NCBI GenBank assembly: GCA_964475385.1
Contig: CAYYWV010000071.1
Span: 1 to 12,955 of the forward strand
Direction: 5' to 3'
Length of the DNA: 12,955 nucleotides
From: CAYYWV01 sp964475385
Lineage (GTDB): Bacteria > Pseudomonadota > Alphaproteobacteria > JAAXGF01
In this document: piece after piece, positions 1 to 7,230 of the stretch
Layout of the letters: each line of letters starts with the position of its first letter
Position numbering within the stretch: the first letter of the stretch is position 1
Position numbers and translations under genes: made by a program
Notes under the pieces: generated by a model
What the model saw: only the letters and a program-made list of their open reading frames with translations
Told to the model about the DNA's origin: nothing
Databases searched by the model: none

Positions 1-4
1 CCGC

Positions 5-1036
5 TCAGCCGTTCTCGAAGCCGGTCAAGACGTTGACGGCGTTGACGCCGATCTCGGCGACCGCATAGCCGCCTTCCATCACGAACAGGGTCGGCCGCCG
101 CAGCCCGGCGATGGCTTCGCCGCACCGGGCGTAGTCGTCATGTTCGAGCCGGAAGAACGAGATCGGATCGTCCTTGAACGTATCGACGCCGAGCGAGACG
201 ACCAGGATATCGGGGCCATAGGCGGCGATCCGCCGGCGCGCGTCCTCGAGCGCCGCGCCCCAGACATCGAAGCCGGTGCCCGGCGGAAGCGGATAGTTCG
301 CCGTGCACCCCTCGCCTTCGCCTTCGCCGGTCTCGTCCGCATAGCCGAGGAAATGCGGGAAGGCGTGCGCAGGGTCGCCGTGAAGCGAAACGAAGAACAC
401 GTCCGCGCGGGGATAGAAGATGGCCTGGGTGCCGTTCCCGTGATGGAAGTCGATATCGAGCACGGCGACGCGGGACGCGCCCTGGTCGATAAAGGCCTGG
501 GCCGCGATCGCCGCGTTGTTGAGAAAGCAGTAGCCGCCGAACATGTCGGCGGCGGCGTGGTGTCCGGGCGGACGGCAAAGCGCAAAAGCGGCCGCGGCGC
601 CCTCGGCGACCGCCTTCTGCGCCGTCAGGGCGACGTCGGCCGCAGCCCGCGCGGCCCGCCACGTGCCTTCCGAGATCGAGGTCTCGGCCGCCATGGCGTA
701 GTAGCCGAGCTTGCCGTCAATGAACGCGGGCACGCGCTCGCGCCACAATCGGCGCGACGGCCAGACGGTGGGGATCGCTTCGCCCTCAAAGCCCGCCGCG
801 GTCCATTCTTCCCAACAGCTTTCGAGAAAGGAGAGATAGTCCCGGTCATGCACCCTGAGCACCGGATCGAGCCCGAAGGACTGCGGTCCGGCGACCGGGC
901 CGAGCCCGACCTCGCGCACCCGGGCGAGCACGAGTTCCGCCCGCGCGGGGCATTCGAACGGCGCCACCAACGCGCCGCCGTAAAGCTCGGTCCGCGCATC
1001 GCGTAAACGGTGGTCGTCGCTGTAAACGGTCAGCAT
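5..1036 (-). CDS. aphA: Acetylpolyamine amidohydrolase (histone deacetylase family)
   Basis: Predicted cytoplasmic zinc hydrolase that removes the acetyl group from N-acetylputrescine, N-acetylcadaverine or acetylspermidine, releasing polyamine and acetate. The 343-aa product has the complete arginase/deacetylase-fold motif set: RPPGHHA at about 155-161 (paired catalytic His159/His160), DIDFHHGNGTQ at 194-204 (zinc ligands Asp196 and His198), SLGVD with the third ligand Asp285, and EGGY with the transition-state Tyr324. From memory, Mycoplana ramosa APAH is 341 aa with these residues offset by one. Its substrate-defining dimer-loop acids Glu106 and Glu117 would correspond to Asp107 and Glu118 here, which favours a polyamine substrate over acetyl-lysine. 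The ATG at 1036 is preceded by AGGGGA with a 5-nt gap. The frame stays open to 1138 but would then overlap potD, so the shorter start is preferred. It is the last gene of the pot operon, 80 nt after potD. Exact substrate is inferred. Confidence 0.93.
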   Translation of the reverse strand: MLTVYSDDHRLRDARTELYGGALVAPFECPARAELVLARVREVGLGPVAGPQSFGLDPVLRVHDRDYLSFLESCWEEWTAAGFEGEAIPTVWPSRRLWRERVPAFIDGKLGYYAMAAETSISEGTWRAARAAADVALTAQKAVAEGAAAAFALCRPPGHHAAADMFGGYCFLNNAAIAAQAFIDQGASRVAVLDIDFHHGNGTQAIFYPRADVFFVSLHGDPAHAFPHFLGYADETGEGEGEGCTANYPLPPGTGFDVWGAALEDARRRIAAYGPDILVVSLGVDTFKDDPISFFRLEHDDYARCGEAIAGLRRPTLFVMEGGYAVAEIGVNAVNVLTGFENG

Positions 1037-1116
1037 CGCTGTCCCCTGTTCGGGATGCGCGCCCCACGGCCGGGCCGGTTCTTCCGCGTCCGACCGCAGG
1101 GCGCGCGAACGTCCGC

Positions 1117-2148
1117 CTATTGCATGAGCTTGGTCCACACCCGGTCGGCGAGCTTGATCGCCTTCTCCGGGCAGGTCTTGGTGAACACCGACTTCATATC
1201 CGGCGGAGGGTTCATCTCGGGAGCCGCCTTAAGATCCTCTTTCATAAAGGCGCGGCTGCCCTTGATCCCGTTCGCGTAGCCCGCGAAGTTCGACTGGATC
1301 GCCGCGTTCTCGGGCTGAAGCATGAACGCGACGAACTTGAGCGCGTTCTCGTAGTTCTTGGCGGTGGCCGGCACCGCGATGTTGTCGAACCACGTCATCA
1401 CGCCCTCGCGGGGATAAGCGTAACGGAGCGTGCTCCGCTGCTTGCGCGCCCGCATCGAGTACCCGTTCCAGTTGGTATGGAGCGCGGTGTCGCCGGAGAC
1501 GAGGCGTTCGAGGATGCCGTCCGAATTATAAACCTTGACATAAGGCTTCTGCTTTTCGAGCAGCGCGAGAACCTTCTTCATGTCATTGGGGTTTTCGTTG
1601 CAGAGCGGCAAGCCGAGATAGATCTCGGCCATCGGAATCACCTCGTCCGGGGCCTTGAACATGCCGATCTTGCCTTGAAGCTCGGGCGGCGGCTCGAACA
1701 AGACCTTGTATGTGTCGATATCGCCCTTGTAGACCGCGGTATCGACCGTGAACGAGGTGGTTCCCCACTGCCAAGGGATCGTGTACGCATTGCCCGGATC
1801 CCAGGGCGGGCTTTTCCACCGCTCTTCGATATTTTCGTAGCCTTTGAGCTTGCTCGCGTTGATCTTTTGGATCAGCCCCTCCTTGATCAGGATGGGAATG
1901 AAGTTGTGGGTCGGCACCACGATGTCGTAGCCGGTGCCGCCTTGTTTCAGCTTGGCGAGCAGAGTTTCGTTCGAATCGTAGGTATCGAGCGTGACCGAGA
2001 TGCCGGTCTCCTTCGAGAACTTCTTGATCAGCTCCGGCGAGGTGTAGTCGGTCCAATTGTAGATGAACAATTCGCCCCCCGCCCGGGCGGTTGCGCCGCC
2101 CATCGCGACAAGCGTCGCGATTGCGGCCAAGCCCAACAGCTTTTTCAT
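1117..2148 (-). CDS. potD: Periplasmic polyamine-binding protein (PotD/PotF family)
   Basis: Solute-binding component of a spermidine/putrescine-type ABC importer, 343 aa. It has an N-terminal signal peptide: KK at residues 2-3, a hydrophobic stretch, and probable cleavage after ATARA at about residue 23. The mature protein opens with ELFIYNWTDYT, the standard start of polyamine-binding proteins. Residues I match by memory to the E. coli PotD pocket are Trp32/Tyr35, Asp168/Glu169, Trp253-Phe-Asp255 and Tyr291. The acidic and aromatic pocket supports a cationic polyamine ligand; acetylated forms are possible given the downstream deacetylase, but that is inference. The ATG at 2148 follows AGGAGG with an 8-nt gap. 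It lies 44 nt after potC, a spacer with a stem-loop at 2177-2190 that may adjust expression relative to the permeases. PotD versus PotF cannot be settled by eye. Confidence 0.93.
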   Translation of the reverse strand: MKKLLGLAAIATLVAMGGATARAGGELFIYNWTDYTSPELIKKFSKETGISVTLDTYDSNETLLAKLKQGGTGYDIVVPTHNFIPILIKEGLIQKINASKLKGYENIEERWKSPPWDPGNAYTIPWQWGTTSFTVDTAVYKGDIDTYKVLFEPPPELQGKIGMFKAPDEVIPMAEIYLGLPLCNENPNDMKKVLALLEKQKPYVKVYNSDGILERLVSGDTALHTNWNGYSMRARKQRSTLRYAYPREGVMTWFDNIAVPATAKNYENALKFVAFMLQPENAAIQSNFAGYANGIKGSRAFMKEDLKAAPEMNPPPDMKSVFTKTCPEKAIKLADRVWTKLMQ

Positions 2149-2176
2149 CGCATAGCCCTCCTTCAGCCTTTTTCTT

Positions 2177-2190
2177 GGGCCTCAAGGCCC
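2177..2190 (-). other. Intercistronic stem-loop between potC and potD
   Basis: Perfect inverted repeat GGGCC-TCAA-GGCCC (5-bp stem, 4-nt loop) beginning 2 nt after the potC stop codon and ending 28 nt before the potD start. In the transcribed (minus) direction an A-rich tract follows, not a U tract, so it does not look like an intrinsic terminator. Hairpins at permease/binding-protein junctions often stabilise or set the level of the binding-protein message. That role is inferred here. Confidence 0.35.
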
Positions 2191-2192
2191 CT

Positions 2193-2984
2193 CTAACGCC
2201 GGCGCCCCACGAGATAGGACGCCGAGACGAACAGGATCGAAATGGCGAGCAGCACCGTCGAGACCGCATTGACCTCGGGCGTAATCCCGATGCGCACCAT
2301 TCCGTAAATGTAAAGCGGAAGCGTGGTCGAGCCCGCCTGGGCGACCATCAGCGTAATGATGAAATCGTCGATCGAGATAATGAACGACAGCATCGCCCCC
2401 GCGACCACGCCGGGCATCAGCAAAGGCAGCGTGACGTAGCGGAAGGTCTGCCAACGGTCGGCGTAGAGATCGTTCGCCGCCTGCTCGAGCGTCGTGTCCA
2501 TGCCTTGCAAGCGCGCCCGGATCGGCAGAAAAGCGAACGGAATGCAAAACACCGTATGCGCGATGATGATGTTGCCGAGCCCGAGCGAAAGCCCGATCGC
2601 CGAGAAGAAGATCAACGTCGCGACCGCGGTCACGATCTCGGGCACCATGAGCGGAAGCATCAAGACGCCATAGACCGCCGACTTGCCCCGGAAAGGACCG
2701 CCCCGGGCCATCACGAGCGCGGCGAGGGTCGCGATCACGGTGGCGATCGCGGTCGCGGTGACGGCGATGATCAAGCTGTTAATCGCCGCCTTCTGGATGT
2801 TGTCGTTGGCCAGCGCCTTCAGATACCAGCGCACGCTGAAGCCCGACCACACCGTCGCCGAACGGCTGTCGTTGAATGAGAAGACGATCAAAACGACGAT
2901 CGGCGCATAAAGATAGGCGAAGAACGCCCAGGTGAGCGGTCCGAACCCTGGAAAGTGGCGGATGCGAAAAGGCTTGGCGCTCAT
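2193..2984 (-). CDS. potC: Polyamine ABC transporter permease (PotC/PotI type)
   Basis: Inner-membrane permease subunit, 263 aa, the usual length for the second permease of spermidine/putrescine importers. It has about six hydrophobic segments, with the first at about residues 17-37. The cytoplasmic EAA coupling loop is at about 167-192 (EQAANDLYADRW, then LPLLMPG), where the ATPase docks. SFIISIDDFIITL at about 200-212 is characteristic of PotC/PotI proteins. The ATG at 2984 overlaps the potB stop by four bases (ATGA), indicating translational coupling; AGGAGG lies about 10 nt upstream inside potB. It should pair with PotB to form the channel. The PotC or PotI name is a family label, not evidence of substrate. 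Confidence 0.93.
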   Translation of the reverse strand: MSAKPFRIRHFPGFGPLTWAFFAYLYAPIVVLIVFSFNDSRSATVWSGFSVRWYLKALANDNIQKAAINSLIIAVTATAIATVIATLAALVMARGGPFRGKSAVYGVLMLPLMVPEIVTAVATLIFFSAIGLSLGLGNIIIAHTVFCIPFAFLPIRARLQGMDTTLEQAANDLYADRWQTFRYVTLPLLMPGVVAGAMLSFIISIDDFIITLMVAQAGSTTLPLYIYGMVRIGITPEVNAVSTVLLAISILFVSASYLVGRRR

Positions 2985-3883
2985 CCCCCCGGAACCTCCT
3001 CCATCTTGCGCCCCGGTCCTAGCGCGTAGTAGGTCAACGCGATCATCACCGCGGCGAGAAGGATCAGCGCCACCGCCGCGCCGAACGGCCAGTTCCGCGA
3101 CGATGCGAACTGAAGCTGGATCAGGCTGCCGAGCATGAGGTTCTTGCCGCCGCCGAGAAGATCGGGGGCGATGAACGAGCCCAGGCTCGGGATGAAGACC
3201 AGGATACCGCCCGCGACGATGCCCGGAAAGGCGAGCGGGATGACGATCCGCCGCATGACCTCGAACCGGGTCGCATAGAGGTCGTGCGCCGCCTCGACGA
3301 GCCGGAAGTCGATCTTGTCGATCGAGGCGTAGATCGGCAGCACCATGAACGGGATGTAGGTGTAGATCAGCCCGAGAAGGATCGCCTGCTCGGTGTAGAG
3401 GAGCTTGAGCGGGGCCTCGATCACGCCAAGCGCGATCAACCCGTTGTTGATGATCCCGGTGTCGCGCAGGATCAGAATCCAGCTATAGGTCCGGATCAGA
3501 AGGTTGGTCCAGAACGGGATCGTGATCAGGAAAACGAGCAGATTGCGCTGGTTCTCAGGTCGGGTCGCGATGTAGTAGGCGACCGGAAAGCCGAAGACGA
3601 GCGAGGCGAAGGTCGCGCTCAAGGCGAGGACGAAAGAGCGCAGGAGTATCCCGAGATAGGCGCCGTTGAAGACCAGGCTTTCGTCGAGGTCGCGCTCGAA
3701 CAGGAACTGGATATAGGCCTCGACCGAAAAATGCGGGCGCACGCCGCCGTAAGGATTCGCCTCCATGAACGAGTAGACCGCCATGATCAGGATCGGGATC
3801 AGCATGAAGATCCCGATCACCAGGACGGCCGGGGCAACGCCGAGCCAGTTTCGAGCGAGCCGGCTTTTCAGAAAAAGAATCAT
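2981..3883 (-). CDS. potB: Polyamine ABC transporter permease (PotB/PotH type)
   Basis: First permease subunit of the importer, 300 aa, inner membrane. The first membrane segment is at about residues 15-38 (LGVAPAVLVIGIFMLIPI). A periplasmic stretch follows, and then five more hydrophobic segments. The EAA loop is at about 197-220 (EAAHDLYATRFEVMRR, then IPLAFPG). TIPFWTNLLIRTYSW at about 121-135 is a typical PotB/PotH sequence. The ATG at 3883 overlaps the potA stop by four bases (ATGA). No good Shine-Dalgarno is visible, so expression probably depends on translational coupling to potA. The short C-terminal tail (GRKMEEVPGG) runs into the potC overlap. Confidence 0.93.
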   Translation of the reverse strand: MILFLKSRLARNWLGVAPAVLVIGIFMLIPILIMAVYSFMEANPYGGVRPHFSVEAYIQFLFERDLDESLVFNGAYLGILLRSFVLALSATFASLVFGFPVAYYIATRPENQRNLLVFLITIPFWTNLLIRTYSWILILRDTGIINNGLIALGVIEAPLKLLYTEQAILLGLIYTYIPFMVLPIYASIDKIDFRLVEAAHDLYATRFEVMRRIVIPLAFPGIVAGGILVFIPSLGSFIAPDLLGGGKNLMLGSLIQLQFASSRNWPFGAAVALILLAAVMIALTYYALGPGRKMEEVPGG

Positions 3884-4989
3884 TTCGGGAACACCCGCAA
3901 TGCATCGGTTGCGAGCACAACGGTCACCGCGTCTCCGGGAACGAATGCGAATCCCCCGCCCTCGCTGCTGCGGCCCTGGGCCAAAAGCCGGATATGGTCG
4001 GCGATCTCGACCTCGTAGACCGTGCTGTCGCCGAGATAGTCGATCCCGACCACCCGGCCGCGATGGCTTTCGCCTTCCGCGCTGGTATCCGCAGGCGAAA
4101 GCGCGACCTTCTCGGGGCGCAGGAACAGCGTCACGCGCGCACCTGCGCGGTGGCCGTCCGCGTAGCGCACTGCGATCACTGTGTTCGCCCCCACGCGGCA
4201 GATCGTGCGCCCACCCTCGACCGCGATGATCTCTCCGTCGATGAAATTGGCGTCCCCAATGAAGTCGGCGACGAAGCGATTGGCCGGAAACTCGTAGATC
4301 TCCGATGGCGCGCCGACCTGTTGGACCTCGCCCTGCGACATCACCGCGATTCGGTCGCTCATCGAAAGCGCCTCTTTCTGATCGTGGGTGACGAAGATGA
4401 AGGTGATGCCGGTCTCCTTCTGGAGCTGCTTGAGCTCGAGCCGCATCGCTTGGCGAAGCTTGAGGTCGAGCGCCGAAAGCGGCTCGTCGAGAAGCAGCGC
4501 CTTGGGCTGCGGCGCGAGCGCCCGGGCCAGCGCCACCCGCTGTTGCTGCCCGCCCGAAAGCTGGCTCGGGCGGCGGTCGCCGTAATCGGCGAGCTTCACG
4601 ACCTCGAGCATCTTGGCGGTGATGCTTCGAATCTCGGGCTCGGGCCGCTTCAGCCGGCGCAATGCGAAGGCCACGTTTTCCGCCACCGTCATGTGAGGAA
4701 ACAGCGCGTAGTGCTGGAAGACGGTGTTCACTGGACGCTTATGCGGCGGAAGCCGGGCGATGTCCTGGCCGAATAGGAGAACCCGGCCCGCCGTCACCGG
4801 CTCGAAGCCGGCGATGATCCGCAACAGCGTGGTCTTTCCGCAGCCGGACGGCCCGAGGAGCGTGAAGAACTCGTTGTCGCGGATCTCCAGCGAGACGTCG
4901 TTCAACGCTCGAACCGCATGCGCGCCCCGTCCGTAGTCCTTGACAACGCGCTCGATCCGAATCGCGCTGTCCCGCACGTCCTGGGTCAA
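3880..4989 (-). CDS. potA: Polyamine ABC transporter ATP-binding protein (PotA/PotG type)
   Basis: Cytoplasmic ATPase driving polyamine import, 369 aa from the chosen start, the usual PotA length. Visible motifs are Walker A GPSGCGKTT (about 46-54), Q-loop Gln92, signature LSGGQQQR (144-151), Walker B ALLLDEP (164-170) and H-loop His202. A C-terminal TOBE-like region follows, with FLRPEKVALSP near 289-299. The start is TTG at 4989: GGAGG sits exactly 5 nt upstream and the first domain begins about ten residues in. The frame is open to 5304, but that extension would cross the divergent promoter region, contains no domain and would overlap the luxR gene, so I reject it. It is the first gene of potABCD-aphA; the stop overlaps the potB start. 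Confidence 0.93.
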   Translation of the reverse strand: MTQDVRDSAIRIERVVKDYGRGAHAVRALNDVSLEIRDNEFFTLLGPSGCGKTTLLRIIAGFEPVTAGRVLLFGQDIARLPPHKRPVNTVFQHYALFPHMTVAENVAFALRRLKRPEPEIRSITAKMLEVVKLADYGDRRPSQLSGGQQQRVALARALAPQPKALLLDEPLSALDLKLRQAMRLELKQLQKETGITFIFVTHDQKEALSMSDRIAVMSQGEVQQVGAPSEIYEFPANRFVADFIGDANFIDGEIIAVEGGRTICRVGANTVIAVRYADGHRAGARVTLFLRPEKVALSPADTSAEGESHRGRVVGIDYLGDSTVYEVEIADHIRLLAQGRSSEGGGFAFVPGDAVTVVLATDALRVFPK

Positions 4990-4994
4990 TAGCG

Positions 4995-4999
4995 CCTCC
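4995..4999 (-). promoter_or_regulatory. Ribosome binding site fixing the TTG start of potA
   Basis: Minus-strand GGAGG ends 5 nt before the TTG at 4989. No comparable site precedes other in-frame start codons, so this decides the start of potA and trims an open 5' extension. Confidence 0.7.
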
Positions 5000-5040
5000 C
5001 ACCGCGGACCGCCGCCCTCTCGTCGGCCCTGCGAACAGTT

Positions 5041-5046
5041 CTTATA
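5041..5046 (-). promoter_or_regulatory. Candidate -10 element for the potABCD-aphA operon
   Basis: Minus-strand TATAAG matches the sigma-70 -10 consensus at five of six positions. It would place transcription start near 5034, about 45 nt before the potA start. The -35 region 17 bp upstream is poor (CGGATC), which would suit an activator-dependent promoter. The inverted repeat at 5069-5091 is centred about 46 bp upstream of that start. Judged by eye only. Confidence 0.35.
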
Positions 5047-5068
5047 CGGACGTCGCCATCGCCGATCC

Positions 5069-5091
5069 GCCGGAAAGCATTCGTTTCCGGC
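5069..5091. promoter_or_regulatory. Perfect inverted repeat in the potA/luxR spacer (candidate operator)
   Basis: GCCGGAAA-N7-TTTCCGGC: two perfect 8-bp arms around a 7-bp centre. It lies just upstream of the possible potA -10 at 5041-5046. A site centred near -46 relative to a potA start is a normal place for an activator dimer, and the divergent LuxR-type protein is the obvious candidate. It could also form an RNA hairpin, but no U tract follows on either strand, so a terminator is unlikely. Binding is inferred. Confidence 0.45.
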
Positions 5092-5143
5092 CGGTGCGGC
5101 CGCCCTGTTAACCCGATTTTCGGGGAGAGCCCAAATCTGGTAT

Positions 5144-5161
5144 ATACCCCTAGAGGGGTAT
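5144..5161. promoter_or_regulatory. Near-perfect 18-bp palindrome upstream of luxR (candidate operator)
   Basis: ATACCCCT-AG-AGGGGTAT has perfect 8-bp arms and a 2-bp centre, in an A/T-flanked setting. It overlaps a TATATA (5141-5146) that could be a -10 for the luxR gene, a position suited to repression or autoregulation. The sequence does not resemble a canonical lux box. Its A/T ends around C and G tracts recall operators of the CsoR/RcnR/CstR (DUF156) repressor family, but no such gene is in the window. The binding protein is unknown. Confidence 0.5.
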
Positions 5162-5212
5162 GGTTTCGCCGCTCTCGCCGTTTGGCGTGGGTAGAAGGCG
5201 CGGAAGCACGCA

Positions 5213-6100
5213 ATGGCAAGAACACGGGCCCTGTTGAGCGCGCTTGGCGCTCTGGTCGAGCGCCTGCACCGCGAGGACTTCGCCGCCCGCCTTGACGGCT
5301 TCATGCATGCCTGCGCGCCGTTCGAGGATATGGCGATCTTCAGCTACTCGGGCTACCGCGCCCCGGTCGTTCTTTACGAGCGCTATACGAACCCCGAGCC
5401 GGCAGCGGCGCTCAAGGACTATCTCATGGGCGCTTACCTGCTCGATCCCTTTTATCACGCCTGGCTCGCAGGCGTGGCGCCCGGGGTCTACCGGCTCGCC
5501 GACATCACGCCCGATCGCTTCGCGCGCAGCGCGTACTATGAGAGCTTTTATCGCAAGACCGGCATCGTCGACGAGCTTGGAATGAACGTCTATCTGGACA
5601 TCGCCCCCGATTCAGACCCGGCCGCCCGCCCCTCGGGGCGCGGCGCGGGACCAACCCGATACCGGGGGCTCGGCGTTTCGCTCTGTCGGAGCCGGGCGAT
5701 GGGGCGCTTCCGCCGCCACGAGATCGAGCGCCTCGCCGCGTTCGAGCCGGCTCTGCGCGCGTTGATGGCGCAGCATTGGCGCGCGGCCGGCGACCGCGGC
5801 GCCGAGCGGTCCGAGGTCCAGATCGCGGCCGCGAGCGCGCCGCCCGGGCGAATCGCCGATGCGCTCAGGCGGCGGTCGAACGTCTCGCTCACCCCGCGTC
5901 AGGCCGAGGTGGTCGGGCTCATCCTGCGCGGCGCGTCGTCGGCCTCGATCGCGCTTCAGCTCGGCATCAGCCCCGAGACCGTGAAGGTCCACCGCAAGAA
6001 CATCTACGCCAAGCTCAACATCTCCTCGCAGGCGGAGCTGTTCGCCTCCGTGATCTCGGTGCTTACGGGCCAGCCGGCATTGCGCCCGGCGGCTTCCTGA
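5213..6100 (+). CDS. LuxR-type transcriptional regulator, putative regulator of the pot-aph operon
   Basis: A 295-aa DNA-binding regulator. The C-terminal GerE/LuxR helix-turn-helix at about residues 223-283 is clear: LTPRQAEVVGLILRG, then SIALQLGISPETVKVHRKNIYAKL, then SSQAELFA. The N-terminal part (1-165) is a probable ligand-sensing domain with AYLLDPFYHAWLAG (74-87), YRLADITPDRF (93-103) and YYESFYRKTGIVDELG (108-123). I do not see the conserved acyl-homoserine-lactone pocket pattern of quorum-sensing LuxR proteins. From memory, similar N-termini occur in LuxR-type regulators next to amine or amino-acid catabolism genes. An Arg/Pro/Gly-rich linker follows at about 133-150. It diverges from potA, so regulation of polyamine uptake by a polyamine-related ligand is a reasonable but unproven inference. 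The ATG at 5213 has only a weak GGAAG upstream. Confidence 0.88.
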   Translation: MARTRALLSALGALVERLHREDFAARLDGFMHACAPFEDMAIFSYSGYRAPVVLYERYTNPEPAAALKDYLMGAYLLDPFYHAWLAGVAPGVYRLADITPDRFARSAYYESFYRKTGIVDELGMNVYLDIAPDSDPAARPSGRGAGPTRYRGLGVSLCRSRAMGRFRRHEIERLAAFEPALRALMAQHWRAAGDRGAERSEVQIAAASAPPGRIADALRRRSNVSLTPRQAEVVGLILRGASSASIALQLGISPETVKVHRKNIYAKLNISSQAELFASVISVLTGQPALRPAAS

Positions 6101-6168
6101 CAGGTGGGCGGCGGCCGAAGACCGGACCGGCCTTGCCAGAGAGGCCGCGCCGGCGCATAACCGCGACG

Positions 6169-7230
6169 ATGGCAAGCGGGATACGGCGAATCGGCGTCAT
6201 CGGCGGCGGCGCTTGGGGCACGGCGCTCGCGCAAGCGGCGCGCCGGGCCGGCCGCGAGGTCGTCCTGTGGGCGCGCGAGGACGAGGTCGTCGCGGCGATC
6301 AACCGCGACCGCGTCAATCCCTTGTACCTTCCGGGCGTCGCCCTTGAAGACGGAATTCTCGCGACCGGCGAGCTGGCCGAGGCCGCGGCGGCCGACGCCC
6401 TTCTCCTGGTCGCGCCGGCCCAGCGCCTGCGCGCGGTGAGCGCCGCGCTCGCGCCCCATCTTTCCGAGTCCGCGCCGCTCGTCATCTGCAGCAAAGGGAT
6501 CGAGACCGGGACCGCCGCGCTGATGACCGAGGTGGTCGCCGAGACCCTTCCCGACCGCCCGCTCGCTGTCCTTTCGGGGCCGACCTTCGCCGACGAGGTC
6601 GCGCGCGGCCTGCCCGCCGCGGTGACGCTCGCCTGTCGCGACGAAGCGCTCGGCGCCCGGCTCGTCGCCGCGCTCGGCAGCCGCCGCTTCCGCCCGTATC
6701 TGACCGACGACCTCGTCGGGGCCGAGATCGGCGGCGCGGTCAAGAACGTGCTCGCCATCGCCTGCGGAATCGTCGAAGGCCGCCGCCTCGGCGACAACGC
6801 GCGCGCCGCTCTCATCACCCGCGGCATGGCCGAGCTTCTCCGTCTCGGACGCGCCAAGGGGGGCCGCGCCGAAACCTTGATGGGGCTCTCGGGGCTCGGC
6901 GATCTGGTGCTCACCTGCACAGGAAAGCGGTCGCGCAACATGTCGCTTGGGCTCGCGCTCGGCGAAGGGGCGCGGATCGACGCGGTGCTGGGCGCGCGCC
7001 GCGCCGTGACCGAAGGGGTCGCGACCGCGGCCGCCGTCGCCGTGCTCGCCGAGCGCCTCGGGATCGAGATGCCGATCGCGTCCGCCGTCGACCGAATCGT
7101 CAACCACGGGGCCTCGATCGACCGCGCCATCGAGGCGCTGCTCGCCCGCCCGTTCAAGGACGAGGTCGTCGGCGCGGCGCTTGCGATCGAGCCCTCGAAT
7201 GGCGGAGACGGCGGAAACGACGGTTCCTGA
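6169..7230 (+). CDS. gpsA: Glycerol-3-phosphate dehydrogenase [NAD(P)+]
   Basis: Reduces dihydroxyacetone phosphate to sn-glycerol 3-phosphate, the backbone of membrane phospholipids; cytoplasmic. The 353-aa product opens with a Rossmann fold (IGVIGGGAWGTALA, 8-21). It then shows ICSKGIET with Lys109 (106-113), LSGPTFADEVA (135-145), IGGAVKNVLAIACGI with the catalytic-type Lys192 (187-201), LITRGMAEL (215-223) and LSGLGDLVLTC (240-250), all diagnostic of GpsA. The ATG at 6169 sits six codons before the Rossmann strand. No strong ribosome binding site precedes it, although the frame is open further upstream inside luxR. It follows luxR by 68 nt on the same strand, with no obvious functional link. 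A short Gly/Asn/Asp-rich tail ends the protein at the convergent junction with metZ. Confidence 0.96.
   Translation: MASGIRRIGVIGGGAWGTALAQAARRAGREVVLWAREDEVVAAINRDRVNPLYLPGVALEDGILATGELAEAAAADALLLVAPAQRLRAVSAALAPHLSESAPLVICSKGIETGTAALMTEVVAETLPDRPLAVLSGPTFADEVARGLPAAVTLACRDEALGARLVAALGSRRFRPYLTDDLVGAEIGGAVKNVLAIACGIVEGRRLGDNARAALITRGMAELLRLGRAKGGRAETLMGLSGLGDLVLTCTGKRSRNMSLGLALGEGARIDAVLGARRAVTEGVATAAAVAVLAERLGIEMPIASAVDRIVNHGASIDRAIEALLARPFKDEVVGAALAIEPSNGGDGGNDGS

Noticed and set aside
140..1006. A 288-codon plus-strand open frame over aphA.
   Set aside because: It is the antisense shadow of aphA, has biased composition and no recognisable motif.
5112..5124. Small hairpin CCCGA-TTT-TCGGG in the potA/luxR spacer.
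   Set aside because: A 5-bp stem with a 3-nt loop and no U tract, expected by chance in GC-rich DNA, and much weaker than the two neighbouring dyads.
4990..5304. A 105-codon N-terminal extension of PotA.
   Set aside because: It contains no domain, spans the divergent promoter region and both dyads, and overlaps luxR. A TTG with a well-spaced GGAGG at 4989 explains the gene.
5776..6168. A 131-codon upstream extension of the gpsA frame.
   Set aside because: It lies inside luxR in another frame. GpsA homology begins only a few codons after 6169.
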